From an uncultured Verrucomicrobiota bacterium (GTDB lineage: Bacteria; Verrucomicrobiota; Kiritimatiellia; RFP12; UBA1067), in assembly GCA_945613785.1 (NCBI GenBank), contig CALZAJ010000072.1:1-7680 (forward strand): a DNA stretch of 7,680 nt, written 5' to 3'. Under the pieces are notes generated by a model. That model worked only from the letters and a program-made list of their open reading frames with translations. It did not search any database and had not been told where the DNA came from. A program made the position numbers and the translations under genes. Positions 1-4,454 of the stretch are shown one piece after another (within the stretch, counting starts at the first letter, position 1; each line of letters begins with the position of its first letter).

Positions 1-496
1 CCGCATCGGCAATGGTCTTCAACTCAAGTCGAAGACGACGCTCCTCTGGTTCGCCACCCGGCGTGTGCTCCGTCGGAGCCTGGTTGACGGACGACTTGAA
101 GTGCACGTTGCCATAACCGCCGGCACCGCCCTTCGCAACGATGACACGCTGCCCCGGCTCCGTAATGTCGGCGACCAACAGACCCGTCTCGACATCATAG
201 ACTTCGGTGCCGCGCGGCACTGGAACCACGAGGTCCTTGCCGCGCTTGCCGTACATCTTCTGAGACTGCCCCGGGCCACCGTCCTGCGCGTAGCACTTCG
301 GATCATAATAGAGCGAAAGCAGCGAATTGATGTGATCGGACGCCGCGAAGATGACATCGCCGCCACGGCCGCCGTCACCTCCATCTGGACCTCCGAATTC
401 GACGAGCGCCTCACGACGCATGGACATGGAACCATCGCCGCCGCGTCCGGACCGGACCAGCACCTCGACCTGATCAATAAACGTTTTCGCCTTCAT
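1..496 (-). CDS. obg: Obg/CgtA GTPase, N-terminal part (continues past window start)
   Basis: Obg-family GTPase that binds the large ribosomal subunit and acts in 50S assembly and stress signalling. The visible 165 residues are almost entirely the glycine-rich Obg fold. Reading from the ATG at 496: FIDQVEVLVRSGRGGDG, then EFGGPDGGDGGRGGDV near residues 34-49, VPVPRGTEVYDVETG near 90-104, AKGGAGGYGN near 120-129, and LELKTIADA at the window edge, where the linker to the G domain normally begins. The GTPase motifs would lie outside the window. No stop occurs in this frame. The start is fixed by family alignment, since Obg proteins begin a few residues before this FxD motif. It has no Shine-Dalgarno site; a TATAAT box ends 8 bases upstream, so translation probably starts on a nearly leaderless mRNA. 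It follows prmA by 22 bases. The rplU-rpmA-obg neighbourhood is classical in bacteria and supports the call. Confidence 0.96.
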   Translation of the reverse strand, partial: MKAKTFIDQVEVLVRSGRGGDGSMSMRREALVEFGGPDGGDGGRGGDVIFAASDHINSLLSLYYDPKCYAQDGGPGQSQKMYGKRGKDLVVPVPRGTEVYDVETGLLVADITEPGQRVIVAKGGAGGYGNVHFKSSVNQAPTEHTPGGEPEERRLRLELKTIADA

Positions 497-504
497 GATC
501 GAAT

Positions 505-513
505 ATTATAGCA
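505..513 (-). promoter_or_regulatory. Extended -10 promoter for obg, close to the start codon
   Basis: On the minus strand TGCTATAAT reads as a perfect extended -10 element (TGn plus TATAAT at 505-510). Only 8 bases separate it from the obg ATG at 496, so a start site 6 to 7 bases downstream would leave a leader of about 2 bases. No good -35 hexamer is found 16 to 18 bases upstream, which fits extended -10 promoters. The box lies in the 22-base gap between prmA and obg, and its upstream part overlaps the prmA stop codon. This is prediction from sequence only. Confidence 0.7.
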
Positions 514-518
514 AATTA

Positions 519-1469
519 TCAGGCACGGACCAGCCAGCCCGTCGTCCATTCGCCGATCGTCTTGTTGGAAACCTCACGGAATCCACGCGCCTCGAAGGCC
601 GCCCGGACTTCGGGATAGAGTTCGACGAGAATGCCCGAGACAATGAGCGTCTTTTTCGCATAGTCCGCAATCTCGTCCGCAAACGCCATGAGGAGCGGAC
701 CCAGAATGTTCGCCACCACGACATCCGCCGGTTGAAACGGCGCAGCCGCAGGATCGTTCTGCTTGCCCTGCAACGCCAGATCGGGATAAATGCCCTTCGC
801 CGCTTCAATCGACTCGTCCAACGTCACCGCACCCTTGCCAAGCGCGAACACGCGGTAGTCGACCGATACGCCGTTGATCACGGCATTTTCCCTCGACGCC
901 TGCACGGCCTCCTCATCAATGTCAAAACCCGCAACCGGCGCAAAGCCGAACTTCGCTGCGGCAATCGACAGAATGCCCGAACCGCAACCCATATCGAGAA
1001 ACGACCCGCGCCCGCCAACCGTCGTTTGCCGAATGTCCGCGGAGATTTCGTCGATGTACTGGAGACACGCCTTCGTGGTCTCGTGCTTTCCCGTGCCAAA
1101 CGCCATACCCGGATCGAGCGTGAGGACAATCTCCCCTTCCTTCGCCTCCGGCATAGGCTCCCACGGCGGATGCGTGTAGATGCGCGTCGAGACATGCTCC
1201 GTCTTGAAATGGCGGCGATAAGACAGCTTCCAGTCCTCGTCGGGAATCTGCGCATACTCCAGCACCGCATTCGAACCGACGATCTCCAATGCCGAACCGA
1301 GACAACGCTTCGCCTCCTCGATCAGATCGTCCTCGACGAAATAGATCTGGACCTGCGTCAGCTTCTCTTCAATATCCTGGTATGAAGACAAAATGAAATC
1401 CCCTCCATCGAAAACCTCGAAGAGGGGATTCACGTATTTCTCTTCAACCAAGCAGAAAACCTTGTTCAT
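519..1469 (-). CDS. prmA: Ribosomal protein L11 methyltransferase
   Basis: S-adenosylmethionine-dependent methyltransferase that trimethylates lysines and the N-terminus of ribosomal protein L11 in the cytoplasm. The 316-residue product has the PrmA pattern: a variable N-terminal L11-recognition domain (about 1-95), then DPGMAFGTGKHETT at 119-132, SAM motif I FLDMGCGSG at 157-165, the acidic DID at 183-185, and VVANILGPLL at 251-260. It is somewhat longer than E. coli PrmA (293). The extra length is mostly a segment at about 211-247, between the adenosine-binding strand and the VVANIL motif. The start at 1469 is supported by GGAGA at 1476-1480, six bases before ATG. It follows the small basic gene by 36 bases and precedes obg by 22, so it sits inside a ribosome-related block and is probably read from the rplU promoter. 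Its 3' end overlaps the obg promoter region. Confidence 0.95.
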   Translation of the reverse strand: MNKVFCLVEEKYVNPLFEVFDGGDFILSSYQDIEEKLTQVQIYFVEDDLIEEAKRCLGSALEIVGSNAVLEYAQIPDEDWKLSYRRHFKTEHVSTRIYTHPPWEPMPEAKEGEIVLTLDPGMAFGTGKHETTKACLQYIDEISADIRQTTVGGRGSFLDMGCGSGILSIAAAKFGFAPVAGFDIDEEAVQASRENAVINGVSVDYRVFALGKGAVTLDESIEAAKGIYPDLALQGKQNDPAAAPFQPADVVVANILGPLLMAFADEIADYAKKTLIVSGILVELYPEVRAAFEARGFREVSNKTIGEWTTGWLVRA

Positions 1470-1486
1470 GCCGGGTCTCCAAGTGA

Positions 1487-1500
1487 CGCCCTTAGGGGCG
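1487..1500 (-). other. Small hairpin between the basic gene and prmA
   Basis: A perfect 5-bp stem (CGCCC with GGGCG) and a 4-base loop lies in the 36-base gap, just after the stop codon of the small basic gene and six bases before the prmA Shine-Dalgarno site. No run of T follows it, so it is not a standard intrinsic terminator. It may be a processing or mRNA-stability element, or may have no function. Confidence 0.4.
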
Positions 1501-1505
1501 CAAGA

Positions 1506-1718
1506 TTACTTCGCCGCCTTGGCGACGAGCTTCTTGACGACCGTCGGACGCTGAACGAGAACGCGAACGTCCTCATCGCCCATCGCGGCAACCGTCTCGG
1601 CGCTCATACCAAACTTCACGAGACGCGCGCGCTGGGCCTTGCTCTTGCGAGCCTTGCCAGCAGGCGTCTTGCACGGACGAACGTGGGATTCCTTACGGAG
1701 TGTACGACCTGTACCCAT
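1506..1718 (-). CDS. Small basic protein of unknown function, possibly ribosome-associated
   Basis: A 70-residue protein that I do not recognise as a named family. The first half is strongly basic and probably disordered (LRKESHVRPCK, KARKSKAQRARLVKFGM), with many Lys and Arg and one Cys. The second half (about 34-60) looks like two short helices, SAETVAAMGDEDVRVLVQRP, followed by a lysine- and alanine-rich tail. No signal peptide or membrane segment is visible. The gene is supported by AAGG five bases before the ATG, by gaps of 21 bases after rpmA and 36 before prmA, and by GC-rich third positions like its neighbours. Its charge, size and place between L27 and the L11 methyltransferase suggest RNA or ribosome binding, but that is inference. 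It does not resemble L35, L34 or S20, and bL27 itself is present next door. Confidence 0.8.
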   Translation of the reverse strand: MGTGRTLRKESHVRPCKTPAGKARKSKAQRARLVKFGMSAETVAAMGDEDVRVLVQRPTVVKKLVAKAAK

Positions 1719-1739
1719 GATTACCTTCTTTCTCGAGGA

Positions 1740-1976
1740 TTAGGCCTCGACGATGGTGACGACCTTGCCGTCCTTGATGAATTTCACCTTGCCGTCCTTG
1801 AGGGCGAAGAGGGTGAAGTCACGACCCTGACCAACGTTCTTGCCGGGGTGGATCTTCGTGCCGCGCTGGCGGACGATGATCGAGCCCGTCGTCAGGAACT
1901 GACCGTCATAGGCCTTGACGCCGAGGTACTGCGGATTGGAATCGCGACCGTTACGAGCAGATGCAGAAGTAGCCAT
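1740..1976 (-). CDS. rpmA: 50S ribosomal protein L27 (bL27) with atypical N-terminus
   Basis: Large-subunit protein whose N-terminal tail normally reaches the peptidyl-transferase centre. The 78-residue product has the L27 core: ARNGRDSNPQYLGVKAYDGQ, GSIIVRQRGTKIHPGKNVG and GRDFTLFALKDGKVKF. The N-terminus is unusual. In E. coli the mature tail before RNGRDS is AHKKAGGST, whereas here it is ATSASA, which is shorter and has no His-Lys-Lys and no glycines. The start is secure: there is a perfect AAGGAGGT eight bases upstream, and an in-frame TAA only two codons before the ATG rules out an upstream start. The gene follows rplU by 14 bases and its Shine-Dalgarno site overlaps the rplU stop codon, so translation is probably coupled. 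There is no sign of a cleavable Firmicutes-type extension. Confidence 0.95.
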   Translation of the reverse strand: MATSASARNGRDSNPQYLGVKAYDGQFLTTGSIIVRQRGTKIHPGKNVGQGRDFTLFALKDGKVKFIKDGKVVTIVEA

Positions 1977-1984
1977 TTCGAATT

Positions 1985-1992
1985 ACCTCCTT
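1985..1992 (-). promoter_or_regulatory. Strong Shine-Dalgarno site of rpmA overlapping the rplU stop
   Basis: AAGGAGGT is a full match to the anti-Shine-Dalgarno sequence, eight bases before the rpmA ATG. Its first bases are part of the rplU TAA stop codon (1991-1993). It shows that this organism uses Shine-Dalgarno initiation inside operons, and it fixes the rpmA start. Confidence 0.85.
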
Positions 1993-2305
1993 ACGCAATC
2001 GCCTTGACGGTGGCAACGGTGAGCGACTGGCGGTGGCCAACCGTACGACGGTCACCCTTCCTGCGCTTCGCCTTGAAGTTGATCACCTTGGGACCACGCT
2101 TGTGACCATCGATCGTGAGCGTGACCGAAGCGCCTTCGACGTAGGGGGCGCCAACCTTGAGGGTCGTACCGTCGCTGACGGCGAGAACCGTCGTGAGCGT
2201 GGTGTCCTGACCCGCCTCGACCGAGAGCTTTTCAATCTCGATCTTGTCACCGACCTTGACAAGCGTCTGCTTGCCGCCGGTTTCGAGAACAGCATATGCT
2301 TCCAT
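1991..2305 (-). CDS. rplU: 50S ribosomal protein L21 (bL21)
   Basis: Large-subunit ribosomal protein that binds 23S rRNA. The 104-residue length is normal for the family. The N-terminus AYAVLETGGKQTLVKVGDKI (residues 3-22) is the L21 signature. Further matches are KVGAPYVEGASVTLTIDGHKRG in the middle and the basic C-terminal FKAKRRKGDRRTVGHRQ that ends the family pattern near residue 94. The ATG at 2305 is preceded by AAGGA with about nine bases of spacing. It is the first gene of the probable rplU-rpmA-small gene-prmA unit and follows a promoter and a structured leader of about 60 bases. The order rplU-rpmA is almost universal in bacteria. Confidence 0.97.
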   Translation of the reverse strand: MEAYAVLETGGKQTLVKVGDKIEIEKLSVEAGQDTTLTTVLAVSDGTTLKVGAPYVEGASVTLTIDGHKRGPKVINFKAKRRKGDRRTVGHRQSLTVATVKAIA

Positions 2306-2326
2306 TGTTATTTTTCCTTTTCTTCC

Positions 2327-2361
2327 GCTTTCCTTGTGGAAATGAAGTCTCCACGAAAAGC
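2327..2361 (-). promoter_or_regulatory. Hairpin in the rplU leader, candidate L21 autoregulatory element
   Basis: The predicted rplU 5' leader contains a 12-bp helix. GCTTTTC plus GTGGA (2361-2350) pairs with TCCAC plus GGAAAGC (2340-2327), with a 9-base loop, a two-A bulge and one G-U pair. It lies between the predicted transcription start near 2365 and the Shine-Dalgarno site near 2316. Ribosomal-protein leaders that bind the encoded protein are known for many operons, including L21 leaders in Firmicutes. This one is a candidate by position and structure only. Confidence 0.5.
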
Positions 2362-2371
2362 TGGAGCGAAT

Positions 2372-2401
2372 AGTATACTAAAAAACCGCCCTGAGAGTCA
2401 A
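2372..2401 (-). promoter_or_regulatory. Sigma-70-type promoter of the rplU operon
   Basis: On the minus strand TTGACT (2396-2401) and TATACT (2372-2377) each match the consensus at five of six positions and are separated by 18 bases. The expected start near 2365 gives a leader of about 60 bases before rplU. The -35 hexamer lies inside the loop of a possible terminator of the preceding ilvBN unit. Confidence 0.75.
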
Positions 2402-2419
2402 TAGGGGCGCAAACGCCCC
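2380..2419 (-). terminator. Possible weak terminator after ilvN, with two competing hairpins
   Basis: Directly after the ilvN stop, GGGGCG-TTTG-CGCCCC forms a perfect 6-bp hairpin (2404-2419) with no T-run after it. The same CGCCC (2405-2409) can instead pair with GGGCG (2387-2391) around a 13-base loop, followed by G and six T (2380-2385), which resembles an intrinsic terminator. The second helix has only 5 bp, so termination may be weak. Confidence 0.45.
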
Positions 2420-2423
2420 CCTT

Positions 2424-2669
2424 TCACATCCGGCGAGACGTGACTTCAATCACATTCACCTGGTTGCGAAGCTGCAGGATGACCTGCTCAATGACCTTGT
2501 CGGTCGCCAGGACATCGATGCGCATGCGCGAGACCGTGCCGTCCTCCGTCGGGCCGACGTTCAAGGTCTGGATGTTATAGCCGCGGCCGGAGATGAGGCC
2601 GACGATACGGGCGAGCACGCCCGGCTTGTTCTCCACGTAGCAGTTGAGACGATGAATCGTTTCGTTCAT
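2424..2669 (-). CDS. ilvN: Acetohydroxyacid synthase small (regulatory) subunit, ACT domain only
   Basis: Regulatory subunit of acetohydroxyacid synthase, which activates the catalytic subunit and usually carries valine feedback inhibition. The 81 residues form a single ACT domain: IHRLNCYVENKPGVLARIVGL at the N-terminus, then SGRGYNIQTLNVGPTEDG (about 27-44) and SRMRIDV. Many bacterial small subunits (E. coli IlvH, 163 residues) have a second, C-terminal domain, which is absent here. The length is close to E. coli IlvM (87) and IlvN (96), so this is a known short form rather than a truncation. The stop is followed by non-coding sequence with no frame that restores the domain. The start is supported by GGAGGT six bases upstream. 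It follows ilvB by 25 bases and should be cotranscribed with it. Confidence 0.93.
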   Translation of the reverse strand: MNETIHRLNCYVENKPGVLARIVGLISGRGYNIQTLNVGPTEDGTVSRMRIDVLATDKVIEQVILQLRNQVNVIEVTSRRM

Positions 2670-2694
2670 TTCAAGACCTCCCTGTCCGTAGCGA

Positions 2695-4428
2695 TCAGCC
2701 GAACACCATTTCCGTGACGGACTTGCCGCCCGGAATCATCGGATACACGTTCGCGCGAGGCTCGACGATGACTTCGACGAGACTCGTCTTGCGCGAAGCG
2801 ACCGCCTTCTTGATCGTCGCCTCCAGCTTCGCGGGATCGATGACGCGATAGGCCTTCGCCCCGTGCGCCTCGGCCAGCTTGGTGAAGTCCGGCAAATAGC
2901 CATAATCGAGATCGTCCTCGAGGCGCTCGTTCTTGCAGCGGCCCTTCGGGGAGAGGATCGAACCGGCGTAGCGCTTCGAGTAGAAGAGCTCCTGCCACTG
3001 GCGGACCATGCCGAGGCACTCGTTGTTGATGACGACGAACGTCACCGGCAGCTTGTGCTCGACCGCCACCACGACTTCCTCGAAGGTCATCTGCGCGCCG
3101 CCGTCGCCGCACACGGCCACCACGGACGCCTCCGGACGCGCAAAGGCCGCGCCGATCGCCGCCGGGATGCCGAAGCCCATCGTGCCCATGCCGCCCGAGC
3201 TCAGGAAGTGGCGCGGACGGTTGTGACGGAAGTACTGCGCCGCCCACATCTGGTGCTGGCCGACGTCCGTCACCAGGATCGCCTCGCCCTTCGTCGCCTT
3301 GTCGATCGCCTCGATGACGGACTGGGGCATGATGACTTCCTTGTGCAGCGGCTTGTAGGTCATCGGCTTCAGACGCTTCCACTCCGCGATATGGTGCAGC
3401 CACTCCGTGTGGTCGGACTGCTTGATGCGGGACAGCACCGTCGTCAGCACGTCCTTCACGTCCGCCACAATGCCGAGGTCGGCGTGGACGTTCTTGTTGA
3501 TCGACGCGGGATCGCAGTCCACGTGGACGAGCTTCGCCCTCTTCGCATACTCGGAGATCTTCGCCGTCACGCGATCGGAGAAACGTACGCCCAGCGCAAT
3601 GATCAGGTCAGACTCGTGTATCGCCCAGTTCGACGCGGCACTGCCGTGCATGCCCGAAAGGCCCAGTGCCAGTTCGTCATGCTCGTCAAAGGAGCCGAGG
3701 CCCATGAGCGTCGTCGCCACGGGAATGTGCGCACGATGCGCGAGCGCCGCGAGATCCTTCGCCGCGCCAGCCGCAATCACGCCACCGCCGGCATAGAGCA
3801 CCGGACGCTTCGCCTCGTTGATCAGCTTCGCGAGACGGTTGATCTGCGCCGTCGTCGCCGTGGACTCTGGATGATACGCCCGAAGCGAGACGCGCTCGGG
3901 ATACTGAGCAGACGTCAACGCCTGCTGGCAGTTCTTCGGGATGTCGATCACGACCGGACCCGGCTTGCCGTGCGTCGCAATGTAAAAGGCCTCGGCCACC
4001 GTCTCCGGAATCTCATCGGCGGACTTCACGAGGAAACAGTGCTTGGAAACCCCACGGGCAATGCCCGTCGTGTCGGCCTCCTGGAAGGCATCCGTACCAA
4101 TGAGGGACAACGGCACCTGACCGGTGATGACGACCATCGGGATACCGTCCACATTCGCCGTCGCCAGACCCGTAATGGTATTGGTCGCGCCAGGACCAGA
4201 CGTCACAAGACAGACGCCCGGCTTGCCCGTTGCACGCGCATAACCATCGGCCATGTGCGCCGAACCCTGCTCGTGACGCCCAAGTACGAACTGGAACTTG
4301 GCCTCCGGGAGGCAGTTGAAAATGTCTAGAACCGTGCCGCCTGGATAGCCGAAAAGCACCTCCGTGCCCGCCTTCTCCAGCGATTCCACCAGCGCCTTCG
4401 CGCCCGTTCTCTTCTCATTCTTGTTCAT
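2695..4428 (-). CDS. ilvB: Acetohydroxyacid synthase large (catalytic) subunit
   Basis: Thiamine-diphosphate enzyme that condenses two pyruvates to acetolactate, or pyruvate with 2-oxobutyrate, the first common step of valine, leucine and isoleucine synthesis. The 577 residues show the family order. The N-terminal pyrimidine-binding domain has FGYPGGTVLDIF (26-37), the catalytic Glu53 in GRHEQG, and TSGPGATN (77-84). GTDAFQEADTTGIARGVSKH (111-130) is also typical of acetohydroxyacid synthase. The C-terminal pyrophosphate and metal motif starts with GDGG at 441 and ends with NN at 468-469, and GMVRQWQELFY follows. An extra segment of roughly 15 residues, with LSPKGRCKNERLEDDLDYGY, sits after this motif where many homologues have a short loop. 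The ATG at 4428 has no Shine-Dalgarno site; a TATAAT box ends nine bases upstream. No leader peptide or attenuator precedes the gene, so classical ilv attenuation is unlikely. Confidence 0.97.
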   Translation of the reverse strand: MNKNEKRTGAKALVESLEKAGTEVLFGYPGGTVLDIFNCLPEAKFQFVLGRHEQGSAHMADGYARATGKPGVCLVTSGPGATNTITGLATANVDGIPMVVITGQVPLSLIGTDAFQEADTTGIARGVSKHCFLVKSADEIPETVAEAFYIATHGKPGPVVIDIPKNCQQALTSAQYPERVSLRAYHPESTATTAQINRLAKLINEAKRPVLYAGGGVIAAGAAKDLAALAHRAHIPVATTLMGLGSFDEHDELALGLSGMHGSAASNWAIHESDLIIALGVRFSDRVTAKISEYAKRAKLVHVDCDPASINKNVHADLGIVADVKDVLTTVLSRIKQSDHTEWLHHIAEWKRLKPMTYKPLHKEVIMPQSVIEAIDKATKGEAILVTDVGQHQMWAAQYFRHNRPRHFLSSGGMGTMGFGIPAAIGAAFARPEASVVAVCGDGGAQMTFEEVVVAVEHKLPVTFVVINNECLGMVRQWQELFYSKRYAGSILSPKGRCKNERLEDDLDYGYLPDFTKLAEAHGAKAYRVIDPAKLEATIKKAVASRKTSLVEVIVEPRANVYPMIPGGKSVTEMVFG

Positions 4429-4437
4429 AAGCGCGAT

Positions 4438-4446
4438 ATTATATCA
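4438..4446 (-). promoter_or_regulatory. Extended -10 promoter for ilvB, close to the start codon
   Basis: TGATATAAT on the minus strand is a perfect extended -10 element (TATAAT at 4438-4443), ending nine bases before the ilvB ATG. The expected start leaves a leader of about three bases. It lies in the 26-base gap after glnN, and no recognisable -35 hexamer is found at normal spacing. The same arrangement occurs at glnN and obg. Confidence 0.7.
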
Positions 4447-4454
4447 CAAATCGC

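Noticed and set aside
65..511. Plus- and minus-strand open frames over the first 500 bases
   Set aside because: The real gene is a third frame on the minus strand, whose translation gives a clear Obg domain that runs off the window edge.
495..1385. Plus-strand open frame opposite prmA
   Set aside because: Arginine-rich antisense product without motifs; the minus-strand PrmA reading is fully supported.
2863..4329. Long plus-strand open frame opposite ilvB (488 codons)
   Set aside because: It is antisense to an unmistakable acetohydroxyacid synthase gene. The product is Arg-, His- and Leu-rich with no family motif, as expected from the complement of GC-rich codons.
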